Part shown: positions 27,742 to 37,691 of the stretch, piece by piece
How positions within the stretch are numbered: position 1 is the first letter of the stretch
Layout: the number at the start of each line of letters is the position of its first letter
NCBI RefSeq assembly: GCF_022179385.1
Contig: NZ_BPQS01000012.1
Location: 1-64,000, forward strand
Source: Methylobacterium longum
GTDB taxonomy: Bacteria; Pseudomonadota; Alphaproteobacteria; Rhizobiales; Beijerinckiaceae
Direction: 5' to 3'
DNA: 64,000 nucleotides
The notes under the pieces: generated by a model
What the model saw: only the letters and a program-made list of their open reading frames with translations
Databases searched by the model: none
What the model was told of the DNA's origin: nothing
Position numbers and translations under genes: made by a program

Positions 27742-30700
27742 GTGTCGATCAAAGCCGCCCTGCACCACGTCACGCATTACCGCTACGACCGGCCGATCAG
27801 CCTCGGGCCGCAGGTGATTCGCCTGCGCCCGGCCCCGCACGCGCGCACCAAGGTGCCGGCCTACGCGCTGACCGTGACGCCCGCCAACCACTTCCTGAAC
27901 TGGCAGCAGGATCCGAGCGGCAACTGGCTCGCCCGCCTCGTCTTCCCGGAGAAGACCGACGAATTGAAGATCGAGGTCGACCTCACCGCCGACATGGCGG
28001 TGATCAACCCGTTCGACTTCTTCGTGGAGGATTACGCGCAGACGCGACCCTTCGCGTACGAGCCCGATCTCACCGAGGAACTGGCCCCCTATCTCGCCCC
28101 CGTCGACGCGGATGGCCCGGAGATGGAGGCGCTCCTCGCCCGCCTCCCCGCGGAGCCCAGCACCGTCCAGTTCCTGGTGGCGCTGAACGGCCTGATCGCC
28201 CGGGAGACCGCCTACGGCGTCCGGATGGAGCCGGGCGTCCAGACGCCCATCGAGACCCTGCGGCTCAGGAGCGGATCCTGCCGGGACTCGGCGTGGCTGC
28301 TCGTGCAGGTGCTGCGCCGGATCGGGCTCGCCGCCCGGTTCGTCTCCGGCTACCTGATCCAACTCGTGCCCGACACCACCGCGGTCGACGGGCCGACCGG
28401 CGCGGCGGCGGACTTCACCGACCTGCACGCCTGGGCCGAGGTCTACCTCCCGGGCGCCGGCTGGGTCGGCCTCGACGCGACCTCGGGACTGCTCACCGGC
28501 GAGGGCCACATCCCGCTGGCCGCGACGCCGCACTACCATTCGGCCGCCCCGATCTCGGGGGCGATGGAGCCGGCCGAGACCACGTTCGACTTCCGCATGG
28601 CCATCACCCGCGTCGCCGAGACGCCGCGGATCACCAAGCCGTTCTCGGACGCGGTCTGGGCGGCCATGGACGCGCTGGGCGAGCGGGTCGACGCCGACCT
28701 CGCCGCGCAGGACGTCCGCCTGACCATGGGCGGCGAGCCGACCTTCGTGTCGGTGGACGATTTCGAATCGCCGGAGTGGAACATCGCCGCGGTCGGCCCG
28801 ACCAAGCGGGGGCTCGCCGACCAGCTGATCCGGCGCCTGCGCGACCGGTTCGGCCCGGGGGGGCTGCTCCATTACGGCCAGGGCAAGTGGTATCCTGGCG
28901 AGAGCCTGCCGCGCTGGGCCTTCGCGCTCTACTGGCGCAAGGACGGCAAGCCGATCTGGCGGAACCCGGACCTGATCGCTCCGGAAGCTGCTCCCGGGCA
29001 GGCGGGGACGGCCACCATCGCGCAGGCCAAGGCGCTCGCCGACGCGCTGGCCCGGCGCCTCGGCCTCGCCGCCTACGTCTTCCCGGCCTTCGAGGACGGC
29101 GAACTCTGGGAGAAGAAGGCCGCCGCCCTGCCGGTCAACGTCACGCCCGAGGCGGCCCGGTCCGGCTCCGTGGAGTTCGACGCCCGGATCCGGCGCGTCT
29201 ACGCCCGCGGTCTCGGGGAGGCCGCGGGCTACGTCCTGCCGCTCGCGAGTCTGCCCACCGGCCGGGACGGCGATTCCGATCGCGTCTGGATCTCGGAGGC
29301 CTGGGAGTTCCGGCGCGGCGCCGCCTTCCTGGTGCCGGGGGATTCCCCCGTGGGCTTCCGGCTGCCCCTGTCGTCGCTGCCCTACGTGCCGCCCGAGCAC
29401 TATCCCTATTACCAGCCCCAGGACCCGCTGGAGCCGCGCCCGCCCCTCCAGGACGGGCTTCCCGGCGCGGCCACCGTCAACGGCGCCGGCATCACCGGCG
29501 TCGCGGTGCGCACGGCGGTCTCGATCGAGCCCCGGGACGGCGTGGTGCGGGTGTTCATGCCGCCGGTGCAGCGCGCCGACGAGTATCTGGAACTCGCCGG
29601 CCACCTGGAGGCGGCCGCCGCGGAGCTGGACCTGCCGATCCACCTGGAAGGCTACGAGCCGCCCTACGACCCGCGCATCGGCGTGATCAAGGTCACCCCC
29701 GATCCCGGGGTCATCGAGGTGAACGTCCACCCGGCGGCATCCTGGCGGGAGGCGGTCGCCATCACCACCGATCTCTACGCCGAGGCCCGCCAGACCCGGC
29801 TGGGCGCCGAGAAGTTCATGACCGACGGGCGCCACACCGGCACCGGCGGCGGCAACCACGTGGTCATGGGCGGCGTCACGCCGGACGATTCCCCGTTCCT
29901 GCGCCGGCCCGACCTCCTGAGGAGCCTCGTGCTCTACTGGCAGCGCCACCCGGCCCTCTCGTACCTGTTCTCCGGCCTCTATATCGGCCCGACCAGCCAG
30001 GCGCCGCGCATGGACGAGGCGCGGCACGACGGCCTCTACGAGCTGGAGATCGCCCTCGCCCAGATCCCCGCCCCCGACGCGCCCAACATCCCGCGCTGGC
30101 TCGTCGACCGGGTGTTCCGCAACATCCTGGTGGACGTGACCGGCAACACCCACCGCGCCGAGATCTGCATCGACAAGCTCTACTCGCCGGATGGGCCCAC
30201 CGGCCGCCTCGGCCTGCTGGAGTTCCGCGCCTTCGAGATGCCGCCGGACGCGCGGATGAGCCTCGCCCAGCAGGGGCTGCTGCGCGCCCTCGTGGCCTGG
30301 CTGTGGCGCGAGCCGCAGACCGGCGGCTGTGTCCGCTGGGGCACGAACCTGCACGATCGGTTCATGCTGCCGCATTTCCTCTGGTCCGACTTCCTCTCGG
30401 TGCTGGAGGATCTCCGGGAGGCGGGGTACGCTTTCGATCCGGTTGCCTTCGAGGCGCAGGCCCTGTTCCGCTTCCCCGTGTTCGGCACGGTCGAGCAGGG
30501 CGGGGTCCGGATGGAACTGCGCCAGGCGCTGGAGCCCTGGCACGTGATGGGCGAGGAAGGGACCAGCGGGGGCACCGTGCGCTTCGTCGACAGCTCGGTC
30601 GAGCGGCTGCAGGTCAAGGTCGAGGGCTTCGTGCCCGAGCGGCACGTCATCGCGTGCAACGGCCGACGCCTGCCCATGACCTCCACCGGCCGCGGCGGCG

Positions 30701-31020
30701 AGGCCGTGGCGGGCCTGCGCTTCAAGGCGTGGCAGCCGGCCTCCTCGCTGCACCCGACCATCCCCGCCCACTCACCGCTGACCTTCGACATCCTCGACGC
30801 CTGGAGCGGGCGCTCGCTCGGCGGCTGCCGCTACCACGTCGCCCATCCCGGCGGCCGCAACTACGAGACCCATCCGGTGAACGCCTACGAGGCGGAGGGG
30901 CGCCGTCTCGCCCGGTTCCAGCCGCACGGCCACACGCCGGGCCGGGTGGAGATGCCCCGGGCGGAGGCCAGCGCCGAGTTCCCGCTGACCCTCGACCTGC
31001 GGATGCCGGCGCCGCAATGA
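27742..31020 (+). CDS. Transglutaminase-like protein fused to a DUF2126 putative amidoligase domain
   Basis: A 1092-residue protein. The first 300 residues are a transglutaminase-like cysteine peptidase: N-terminal beta domain ([17 protein letters not shown]), then Cys180 (GSCRDS), His229 (DLHAWAEV) and Asp245 (GLDATSG) as triad. The rest is DUF2126 ([24 protein letters not shown], then [18 protein letters not shown] and [15 protein letters not shown]), which Pfam describes as a putative amidoligase. GTG 27742 with GGAG upstream is the best start. It is first in a three-gene plus-strand operon with an ATP-grasp/alpha-E protein and a second transglutaminase. Substrate unknown. Confidence 0.88.
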   Translation: MSIKAALHHVTHYRYDRPISLGPQVIRLRPAPHARTKVPAYALTVTPANHFLNWQQDPSGNWLARLVFPEKTDELKIEVDLTADMAVINPFDFFVEDYAQTRPFAYEPDLTEELAPYLAPVDADGPEMEALLARLPAEPSTVQFLVALNGLIARETAYGVRMEPGVQTPIETLRLRSGSCRDSAWLLVQVLRRIGLAARFVSGYLIQLVPDTTAVDGPTGAAADFTDLHAWAEVYLPGAGWVGLDATSGLLTGEGHIPLAATPHYHSAAPISGAMEPAETTFDFRMAITRVAETPRITKPFSDAVWAAMDALGERVDADLAAQDVRLTMGGEPTFVSVDDFESPEWNIAAVGPTKRGLADQLIRRLRDRFGPGGLLHYGQGKWYPGESLPRWAFALYWRKDGKPIWRNPDLIAPEAAPGQAGTATIAQAKALADALARRLGLAAYVFPAFEDGELWEKKAAALPVNVTPEAARSGSVEFDARIRRVYARGLGEAAGYVLPLASLPTGRDGDSDRVWISEAWEFRRGAAFLVPGDSPVGFRLPLSSLPYVPPEHYPYYQPQDPLEPRPPLQDGLPGAATVNGAGITGVAVRTAVSIEPRDGVVRVFMPPVQRADEYLELAGHLEAAAAELDLPIHLEGYEPPYDPRIGVIKVTPDPGVIEVNVHPAASWREAVAITTDLYAEARQTRLGAEKFMTDGRHTGTGGGNHVVMGGVTPDDSPFLRRPDLLRSLVLYWQRHPALSYLFSGLYIGPTSQAPRMDEARHDGLYELEIALAQIPAPDAPNIPRWLVDRVFRNILVDVTGNTHRAEICIDKLYSPDGPTGRLGLLEFRAFEMPPDARMSLAQQGLLRALVAWLWREPQTGGCVRWGTNLHDRFMLPHFLWSDFLSVLEDLREAGYAFDPVAFEAQALFRFPVFGTVEQGGVRMELRQALEPWHVMGEEGTSGGTVRFVDSSVERLQVKVEGFVPERHVIACNGRRLPMTSTGRGGEAVAGLRFKAWQPASSLHPTIPAHSPLTFDILDAWSGRSLGGCRYHVAHPGGRNYETHPVNAYEAEGRRLARFQPHGHTPGRVEMPRAEASAEFPLTLDLRMPAPQ

Positions 31021-31033
31021 CCGGGGGGCCGTG

Positions 31034-33571
31034 ATGGAGGCGGCGCTCGCGGGAAGCCGCGGCCAGGCCGAGCCGGCGGAGGGCCCGCGGGAGCGCGCCG
31101 CCCGCTGGAGCGCGGGCTATCGCCCCGCCCCCGGCCGGCCGGACGAGTTCCTGGGACCCGACGGTCGGCCCCGCGGGGCGTGGCCGCGCCTGCTCGACCG
31201 TCTCGGCGGCCTCACCGAGCCGGAGATCATGGCCCGCTTCGTCGCGGCGGAGCGGCACATCCGGGATGCCGGCATCTCGTTCCGCATCGCCGGCGACCAG
31301 CGCGAGCATCCCTGGCCGCTCGGCTGCCTGCCCCTGGTGATCGAGGGGCCCGAATGGGCCGCGCTCAGCGCCGGGATCGTCCAGCGCGCGGAGCTGATGG
31401 AGGCGATCCTCGCCGACACCTACGGGGACGGCCGCCTGGTCGCCGAGGGGCTCCTGCCCGCCGCGATCGTGGCCGGCACGCCCGAATTCCTGCACCCGCT
31501 CCACGGCGTCGCACCCCCCGGCGGCCACTACCTGAAGCTCTACGCCGCCGATCTGGGCCGGGGACCGGACGGGCGCTGGCAGGTGCTCGCCGACCGGACG
31601 CAGGCGCCCTCGGGGCTCGGCTGGGCGCTCGAGAACCGGATGGTCCTGGCCCGGACCTTCCCGGACTTCTTCCAGGATCTTCACGTCGAGCGCCTGCCGG
31701 CCTTCTTCCAGGCCTTTCGCGATGGCTTGGCGCTCGGTGCCGAGCGCGCCGACCCGCGGATCTGCCTGCTGACCTCCGGCCCCTACAGCAGCACCTATGT
31801 CGAGCAGGCGGCGCTCGCCCGCTACCTCGGCCTGATGCTGGTGGAGGGCGACGACCTCGTCATGCGGGACGGCCGCCTGCACGTGCGCACCGTCTCGGGC
31901 CTGAAGCGCGCCGACGCCCTGTGGCGGCGGATCGACGCCGACTTCCTCGACCCCCTGGAGCTGAACCCGGCCTCGCGGCTCGGCGTGCCCGGCATCCTGG
32001 ACGCCCTGCGCAACGGCTCCCTGGTGATGGCCAACATGCCGGGTGCGGGGCTCGTCGAATCGGCCGCGCTCGCCCCCTACCTCGACGGCATCGCCCGGCG
32101 CGTCCTCGGGGAGCCCCTGCGGCTCGGCCATCCGCGCACGTGGTGGTGCGGCGACCTCGAGGGGTTGGCACACGCGCAGGCCAATCTCGACAGCCTGATC
32201 CTGCGGCCGGCCGCCACGCCCCAGCGCGGGGCGGGGCGCGACGCGATCCTGGCGGGGCCGGTCCTGGCGGCCGAGCGCGAGCGGGTCGTGGCGGCCCTGC
32301 GCGACCGGCCCTTCGACTACGTCGCCCAGGAGGCGGCGCCGCTCTCGACCATGCCGGGCTGGGAGCGCGGCGAGGCCGGCCTCGCCCTGGTGCCCCGTGC
32401 CTTCGTGGTCCGCGTCTTCGCCACCCGGACGCCCCTGGGCTGGCAGGTCATGCCGGGCGGCTTCTGCCGCGTCTCGGAGCGCGAGGACGTCGACCCCATC
32501 GAGATGCGGCTCGGCATCCGCTCCGCCGATGTCTGGGTCCTGTCCGATCAGCCGATCGCGGCGCCGCTGATCGGCTCGCACGCGGCCCCGCGGGTGCGGC
32601 GGGTCGGGGGACACCTGCCCTCCCGGGCGGCCGACGGCCTGTTCTGGCTCGGCCGCTATCTCGAGCGCGCCGAGGCGGTGATCCGGCTCGTCCTCGCCCA
32701 TCTGCGCAGCGTCGGGGACGCGGTCGGGGCCGACATCTCGGGCGCCCTCGACACGCCCGCGGCCCTGGCGCTGCGCACCCTCCTGCACGAGTGGGGCAGC
32801 ATCGGCGCGGCCGACCTGCCCACCGCCCGCCTCGCCCAGGAGGCGCTGGCCAGGCACCAGCGGCCGGGCTCGGCCCAGGCCCACATCGGCTCGGCCCGCC
32901 GCAACGCCGCCGCGCTCCGGGCCCGCCTGTCGGGCGAGACCTGGCGGGTGCTCGCCGACTTGGACGAGTTCCTGTCCCTCGACACCGAGCGGGGGCTGAC
33001 CGAGTCGCAGCTCGCCGGCCGCGCCGAGCAGGCGCTGAGCCACCTCGCGGCGCTCTCCGGCCTCACGCACGAGAACATGAGCCGCGCCGAGGGCTGGCAC
33101 TTCGTCGAGCTCGGCCGGCGCGTCGAGCGGGCGATCAACACCTGCACCTTCGCGCTGGCCTTCGCCAACGACGAGGCGACCCCGGGCTGCCTCGGGGTGA
33201 TGCTGTCGCTCTGCGATTCGCAGATCAGCTACGGGCGCCGCTACATGCAGGGCGCGGCCCTCGACCCGGTCCGCGACATGGTCCTGCTCGATCCCTACAA
33301 CCCGCGCTCAATCGCCTTCCAGGCGGAGGCGATCACCCGCCACCTCGCCGACCTGCCGGCGCTGGCCGCGGACGGGATCCCCGAGCCGCATTGCCGCCTC
33401 GCCGCCCGGATCCTGTCGGAGCTGCGCAGCGGCGAGGCCGCGGATTTCGACGCCGTGCGCCTGACCGTCCTGGCGACCGACCTGGAGCGGCTCGCCGACG
33501 GGATCGCGGTCCGCTACTTCCCCACCGGGCCGAACGCGCTGCGCCCTGAGAAACTGACGGGGCTGGCGTGA
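31034..33571 (+). CDS. Circularly permuted ATP-grasp protein fused to alpha-E domain
   Basis: An 845-residue fusion. Residues 1-480 are a circularly permuted ATP-grasp domain (GRPDEFLGPDG, FRIAGDQREHPWPL, ILADTYGDGRL, LLTSGPYSSTYVEQAALA, LVEGDDLVMRDGRLHVRT, then a closing WGWE-like region with PGGFCRVS). Residues 520-845 are the helical alpha-E domain (LPSRAADGLFWLGRYLERAEAVIRLV). In most bacteria these are two adjacent genes. ATP-grasp ligases of this family are predicted to form peptide or amide bonds. ATG 31034 was preferred to GTG 31031 because of spacing from GGGGGG. The last codons overlap the next gene by GTGA. Confidence 0.88.
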   Translation: MEAALAGSRGQAEPAEGPRERAARWSAGYRPAPGRPDEFLGPDGRPRGAWPRLLDRLGGLTEPEIMARFVAAERHIRDAGISFRIAGDQREHPWPLGCLPLVIEGPEWAALSAGIVQRAELMEAILADTYGDGRLVAEGLLPAAIVAGTPEFLHPLHGVAPPGGHYLKLYAADLGRGPDGRWQVLADRTQAPSGLGWALENRMVLARTFPDFFQDLHVERLPAFFQAFRDGLALGAERADPRICLLTSGPYSSTYVEQAALARYLGLMLVEGDDLVMRDGRLHVRTVSGLKRADALWRRIDADFLDPLELNPASRLGVPGILDALRNGSLVMANMPGAGLVESAALAPYLDGIARRVLGEPLRLGHPRTWWCGDLEGLAHAQANLDSLILRPAATPQRGAGRDAILAGPVLAAERERVVAALRDRPFDYVAQEAAPLSTMPGWERGEAGLALVPRAFVVRVFATRTPLGWQVMPGGFCRVSEREDVDPIEMRLGIRSADVWVLSDQPIAAPLIGSHAAPRVRRVGGHLPSRAADGLFWLGRYLERAEAVIRLVLAHLRSVGDAVGADISGALDTPAALALRTLLHEWGSIGAADLPTARLAQEALARHQRPGSAQAHIGSARRNAAALRARLSGETWRVLADLDEFLSLDTERGLTESQLAGRAEQALSHLAALSGLTHENMSRAEGWHFVELGRRVERAINTCTFALAFANDEATPGCLGVMLSLCDSQISYGRRYMQGAALDPVRDMVLLDPYNPRSIAFQAEAITRHLADLPALAADGIPEPHCRLAARILSELRSGEAADFDAVRLTVLATDLERLADGIAVRYFPTGPNALRPEKLTGLA

Positions 33572-34467
33572 TCTACACGCTGCGCCATCGCACCACCTAC
33601 CGCTACGGCAAGCCGGTGCACTTCGCCCGCTGCACCCTGCGGCTTAAGCCGCAGGATTGCGAGGGGCAGAGCGTGCTGGCGAGCGCCGTCACCGTCGATC
33701 CGAGCCCCACCCGGGCGGTGATGCGGCGCGACTATTTCGGGATCGACGCGGTGGCGATCACCCTGGAGGTGCCCCACACCACCTTCAGCGTCGAGGCGCT
33801 CTCCACCGTGCGGGTCGAGCGACCCGCCCCGCCGCTCCCGGAATCCGGGATGCCCTGGGAGCGCGTCCGGGACGCCGTGGTGGCCGGGCGCGACCTCGGC
33901 GGCCGGGCGCCGGTACATCTCCTGTTCCCGAGCGGCCGGGTGCCGCTGCTGCCCGCGATCACCGACTACGCCCGCCCGAGCTTCGCCTCCGGCCGGAGCG
34001 CCTACGGGGCGGCCCACGACCTGATGCTGCGGATCGGCCAGGATTTCCGGTTCGACGCCAAGGCCACCACCGTCTCGACGCCGCTCGCCGAGTCCTTCGC
34101 GCTCCGGGCCGGGGTCTGCCAGGACTTCGCCCACGTGATGATCGCCGCCCTGCGCGGCATGGGCCTGCCGGCCGCCTATGTCAGCGGGTACCTGCGCACG
34201 GTGCCGCCGCCGGGCCGCCCGCGCCTGCGCGGGGCGGATGCGAGCCACGCCTGGGTGGCGGTCTGGTGCGGCGAGAGCTGGCTCGGCCTCGACCCGACCA
34301 ACGGCGTCGCCGTGCGCGACGACCACATCGTGGTGGCCCGCGGCCGCGATTACGGCGACGTGGCCCCCGTCGACGGCATCGTCAGCGGCTCGGGCAAGCA
34401 GCGCCTCAAGGTCGAGGTCGACGTCATCCCCGATACCGAGACGCAGGATCTCGCCCTGGTGGGGTGA
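33568..34467 (+). CDS. Transglutaminase-like cysteine peptidase
   Basis: A 299-residue transglutaminase-fold protein. The N-terminal beta sandwich begins IYTLRHRTTYRYGKPV. The triad is Cys184 (LRAGVCQDFAH), His227 (DASHAWVAVW) and Asp242 (GLDPTNG), all intact. Prokaryotic members mostly hydrolyse peptide or isopeptide bonds rather than cross-link. The start GTG 33568 overlaps the stop of the ATP-grasp gene by four bases, so translation is coupled. This is the last gene of the DUF2126/ATP-grasp operon and probably processes or trims the product of that pathway. Confidence 0.88.
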   Translation: MIYTLRHRTTYRYGKPVHFARCTLRLKPQDCEGQSVLASAVTVDPSPTRAVMRRDYFGIDAVAITLEVPHTTFSVEALSTVRVERPAPPLPESGMPWERVRDAVVAGRDLGGRAPVHLLFPSGRVPLLPAITDYARPSFASGRSAYGAAHDLMLRIGQDFRFDAKATTVSTPLAESFALRAGVCQDFAHVMIAALRGMGLPAAYVSGYLRTVPPPGRPRLRGADASHAWVAVWCGESWLGLDPTNGVAVRDDHIVVARGRDYGDVAPVDGIVSGSGKQRLKVEVDVIPDTETQDLALVG

Positions 34468-34516
34468 GGGAGCCGGGCTCCGCTGCCGGACTGCGCCCGA
34501 GGCTCCCCCGTTTCCT

Positions 34517-34620
34517 CATCGGGGAGTGCCCCAGCGCGGCGGAGGCCTCGCAGCAGGACTCCAGGGATCGCGGCGCTTCCCGGAGGCCTCCTCCGCGGCC
34601 CGCGGGTGCGGGCACCCTAG
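34517..34620. repeat. Dispersed imperfect inverted repeat, diverged copy
   Basis: The core 34545-34600 (GCCTCGCAG, CTCCAGGGATCGCGG, GGAGGCCTCC) matches the element at 57560-57678 in order and spacing. The outer arms have decayed. It lies between convergent genes, where it may fold at the transcript end. Confidence 0.55.
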
Positions 34621-34662
34621 GAGGGAAGGGTCATCGGAAAGGCCGGCTCTCGGCGCCGGCCC

Positions 34663-35283
34663 TCACCACATCGTCTCGGCCGCCCGCTCCGGCCATTCCG
34701 CGTCGTAGCGCGCACCGCCGACCGCGCCCGCGGTGAGCGCCGCCAGGATCGCCCCGGGGGTCGGCAGGGTCGCCGGTTCGACGCGGGATTCGGGATCCCA
34801 CAGCCTGGCCCGGATGATCGCCCTTGCGCACTGGAAGTAGATCTCCGCGACGGTGATCACGACCGCGGTGCGCGGCGCGTGGCCGTCGACCCGGAACGTG
34901 GCGAGGAGATCCGGATCGGCCGAGATCACCGCCCGCCCGTTCACCCGCAGCGTCGTGCCCGAGCCCGGGATCAGGAACAGCAGCGCCACCCGCGGATCGC
35001 GCACGATGTTGCGGAGCGAGTCGATCCGGTTGTTCCCCCGCCGGTCCGGCAGGATCAGCGTGCGCGGATCGGCGACCCGCACGAAGCCCGGCCGGTCCCC
35101 GCGGGGGCTGCAATCGAGCCCCTCGGGGCCGGCGGTCGCCAGCACCGCGAAGGGCGAGGCCGCGATCAGCGCCGCGTAATCCGGCGTGACCGCGCCGGCC
35201 ACCTTCACGGTGGAGGCGGGGGCCAGGGGCGCGGTGTAGATCGCCTCCAGGGCGGCGAGGCTGTCGACGATCACGGCGCTCAC
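34663..35283 (-). CDS. PPOX-class flavin-binding protein (DR2398-type)
   Basis: A 206-residue split-barrel protein of the pyridoxamine 5'-phosphate oxidase superfamily. The family signature [22 protein letters not shown] is followed by [22 protein letters not shown] and a second half with [25 protein letters not shown]. These proteins bind FMN or F420 and act as oxidoreductases on mostly unknown substrates; they are not the pyridoxal synthesis enzyme. The start GTG 35283 overlaps the stop of lysK (GTGA), so it is translated after lysK. The link to tRNA charging is only positional. Confidence 0.82.
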   Translation of the reverse strand: MSAVIVDSLAALEAIYTAPLAPASTVKVAGAVTPDYAALIAASPFAVLATAGPEGLDCSPRGDRPGFVRVADPRTLILPDRRGNNRIDSLRNIVRDPRVALLFLIPGSGTTLRVNGRAVISADPDLLATFRVDGHAPRTAVVITVAEIYFQCARAIIRARLWDPESRVEPATLPTPGAILAALTAGAVGGARYDAEWPERAAETMW

Positions 35284-36995
35284 GCGACCGGGGGCGCGAC
35301 CGTGGCCTTGCCGGCCGCGAAGGCTTCGTGCTCGGCGACCAGCGCCCCCGACAGGGCCGCCTCGATCAGCTCCCGGGTCTCCGCGACCCCGTAGAGGGCC
35401 ACGAAGGAGCCGAACCGGGGCCCGCGCGCCTCGCCGAACAGCACGTTGTACAGGCTCGTGAACCACGCCTGGGACACGCCCGGCCGGCCGTCCGGGCTCT
35501 TGGCCTTGCCGGACGTGTCGGGGAAGTGACGCCGTCCGACCTCGTAGACCGCCGCCTGCAGGGCCTCCGGATCGGTGGAGCCGGCATGGGCTCGGAGGGT
35601 CTCCGACAGGTCCTCCAGGGCGGCCCGCTCCTCGGGCGTCGGCGCCCGGTAGGTCTTGGCGGGCCGCACGAAGTCCGAGAAGTACTTCAGCGCGTGGACC
35701 ACCAGCCGGTCGAGGCCCGGATGGGTCTCCGGCCCGGTCTGCGGCGCGTAGCGGCGGATGAAGCCCCACAGCACTGCCGGATCCTCGGTGTTGGCCACCG
35801 CGGCGAGGTTGAGCAGCATCGCGAAGGTCAGGCTCGCGCCCTCGACCCGCTCCGGCACCGGCGGGCTGCCGGCATGGAGGTGCCAGACCGGGTTGCCGAG
35901 ACGCAGCTTCGCGTCCTGGCCGGCATAGCGGTCGAGGAAGCCGATATACTCGTCCACGTGCCGGGGGATCACGTCGAAGAACAGGCGCTTGGCCTCGCGC
36001 GGCTTGTTGTACATGAACAGGGCGAGCGAGTCCGGCGTGCCGTAGGTGAGCCACGCGTCGATGGTCAGGCCGTTGCCCTTCGACTTCGAGATCTTCTGCC
36101 CCTTCTCGTCGAGGAACAGCTCGTAGTTGAAGCCCTCCGGCGGCTCGCCGCCGAGCGCCCGGGCGATCCTGGCCGAGAGCTTGACCGAGTCGATCAGGTC
36201 CTTGCCGGCCATCTCGTAGTCGACGCCGAGCGCGACCCAGCGCATCGCCCAGTCGGGCTTCCACTGCAGCTTGGCGTGGCCGCCGGTCACCGGAGTCTCG
36301 TAGCGCTCGCCTGTGGCGGGATCGCGCCACACGATGGTGCCGCTCTCCGCCTTCACCTCGTCGATCGGCACCTGCATCACGTGGCCGGTGACCGGGTGGA
36401 GCGGCAGGAACGGCGAGTAGCTCGCCGAGCGCTCGGCCCGCAGCGACGGGAGCATGATCTCCATCACGGCGTCGTAGCGCTCCAGCACCCGCAGCAGCGT
36501 GGCGTCGAACACGCCCGCGCGGTAGCACTCGGTGGCCGAGCGGAACTCGTAGGCAAATCCGAACGCGTCGAGGAAGCGGCGCAGCTCGGCGTTGTTGTGC
36601 GCCCCGAAGCTGTCATGGGTGCCGAACGGGTCCGGCACGCGGGTGAGCGGCTGGTTGAGGTGGTCGGCCAGCATCGCGCGGTTCGGCACGTTGTCGGGCA
36701 CCTTGCGCAGCCCGTCCATGTCGTCCGAGAAGGCGATCAGCCGGGTCGGCACCGCGTCGCGGGTGAGCACCCGGAAGGCGTGGCGGACCATGGAGGTGCG
36801 GGCGACCTCGCCGAACGTGCCGATATGCGGCAGGCCCGAGGGCCCGTAGCCGGTCTCGAACAGCACCTCCGTCTTGCCGGATTTCTCCAGCCGCGCGACG
36901 AGCTTGCGCGCCTCCTCGAAGGGCCAGGCGGCGGCGTTGGCGGCGGCCTCGATGGTGTCGGGATCGAGGGTCGGGGCTGGGGGAGCGGCTGGCAT
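35280..36995 (-). CDS. lysK: Lysyl-tRNA synthetase, class I
   Basis: A 571-residue class I lysyl-tRNA synthetase, the archaeal/alphaproteobacterial form unrelated to the class II enzyme of most bacteria. The HIGH motif appears as PHIG (residues 56-59, in [13 protein letters not shown]) and the KMSKS motif as KISKS (301-305, in KISKSKGN). It charges tRNA-Lys with lysine. The C-terminal helical part binds the anticodon. Start ATG 36995. The end overlaps the PPOX gene by four bases. No class II copy is in this window, so it may be the only housekeeping enzyme. Confidence 0.95.
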   Translation of the reverse strand: MPAAPPAPTLDPDTIEAAANAAAWPFEEARKLVARLEKSGKTEVLFETGYGPSGLPHIGTFGEVARTSMVRHAFRVLTRDAVPTRLIAFSDDMDGLRKVPDNVPNRAMLADHLNQPLTRVPDPFGTHDSFGAHNNAELRRFLDAFGFAYEFRSATECYRAGVFDATLLRVLERYDAVMEIMLPSLRAERSASYSPFLPLHPVTGHVMQVPIDEVKAESGTIVWRDPATGERYETPVTGGHAKLQWKPDWAMRWVALGVDYEMAGKDLIDSVKLSARIARALGGEPPEGFNYELFLDEKGQKISKSKGNGLTIDAWLTYGTPDSLALFMYNKPREAKRLFFDVIPRHVDEYIGFLDRYAGQDAKLRLGNPVWHLHAGSPPVPERVEGASLTFAMLLNLAAVANTEDPAVLWGFIRRYAPQTGPETHPGLDRLVVHALKYFSDFVRPAKTYRAPTPEERAALEDLSETLRAHAGSTDPEALQAAVYEVGRRHFPDTSGKAKSPDGRPGVSQAWFTSLYNVLFGEARGPRFGSFVALYGVAETRELIEAALSGALVAEHEAFAAGKATVAPPVA

Positions 36996-37113
36996 GTCTT
37001 CGGGGATGCGTGTTTGGGAGGGCGCACCCTAGAGCGGTTCGCGCCGGAGCGGAACGCCCGGTGGTGCAATGGAATCACGTTCGCCCGCAGCGGCGGTGGC
37101 GCGGTCGGAGCGA

Positions 37114-37403
37114 TCAGACTTGCGACGGCACGCGCTGTCGCGTGCCAAGTATGTCGCGTGCCAAGTATGATGACCTCGCCTGCACGGACGCGGTCCGTGA
37201 TCGCACAGGGGTACGGGCGTACGACGAGCCGACGACGTCCCGGGCGCGGTCGTTGAGCCCGCGAAGGGATGCTGCGAGAGCAGATCCCTCGCACCCTGAC
37301 CGCGTTGCAGGCCGTGCTGCGCGCCCTGCGGGTTCCGCGCATCGATAGGGGTGAGGACCCTGTCGAGCGGGGCTGCGGCAGGGCGGGTGATCCGCAGCTT
37401 CAC
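37114..37403 (-). pseudogene. ParE/RelE-type toxin, frameshifted
   Basis: GTG 37403 overlaps the antitoxin stop (GTGA), as in intact toxin-antitoxin pairs. The first 50 residues (VKLRITRPAAAPLDRVLTPI, then DARNPQGAQ and DLLSQHPFAG) are a ParE/RelE N terminus. The family's C terminus, RRRLVVRPYPCAITDRV and GEVIILGTR, follows in another frame, one base off, after about 37230. A second lesion is a 16-bp tandem duplication at 37141-37172. With one copy the second frame would close as RQRVPSQV and stop at 37114, giving about 90 residues, the normal toxin length. The toxin should be inactive. Confidence 0.78.
37141..37172. repeat. 16-bp tandem duplication inside the toxin pseudogene
   Basis: CGTGCCAAGTATGTCG (37141-37156) is followed by CGTGCCAAGTATGATG (37157-37172). 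Removing one unit restores the toxin stop at 37114, so it looks like a recent slippage event. Confidence 0.85.
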
Positions 37404-37603
37404 AGACCGAGCTTGGCCCGGAGGGCGCGGATCTCCGCATCGGTGGCGCAAGCGCCGCGCGCCTCGGCGACCCTGGACTCGTCGAGCTCCGCTTCTTCCT
37501 CCGGGGTGAACCGGTAGACCGAGCCCTCGTCGCCCACGAAGGCCAGCATGTGGCGGGCGATCTCGTCCTGGAGAGCCGGGGACAGGTCGCGCGCCTTCGC
37601 CAC
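37400..37603 (-). CDS. Antitoxin of a ParE/RelE-type toxin-antitoxin pair
   Basis: A 67-residue protein (MAKARDLSPALQDEIARHML, then YRFTPEEEAELDESRVAEARG and AEIRALRAKLGL). It is short, acidic in the middle and helical, with a final amphipathic helix that would wrap the toxin. It has no clear DNA-binding ribbon, so it may be of the kind that regulates weakly. The stop overlaps the start of the toxin remnant by four bases, which is the main reason to call it an antitoxin. It remains intact although the toxin is broken. Confidence 0.65.
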   Translation of the reverse strand: MAKARDLSPALQDEIARHMLAFVGDEGSVYRFTPEEEAELDESRVAEARGACATDAEIRALRAKLGL

Positions 37604-37691
37604 GGCCTTCTCGAGCCGATCCGCCCTGGTGCCATCCGGCAGCCGAAGCCCGGCGGGCAGGATTCCTGATTCCCACCCCCGATGGAAGCCC

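Noticed and set aside
27538..30771. 1077-residue open frame on the minus strand
   Set aside because: Antisense shadow of the DUF2126 transglutaminase gene; low-complexity composition.
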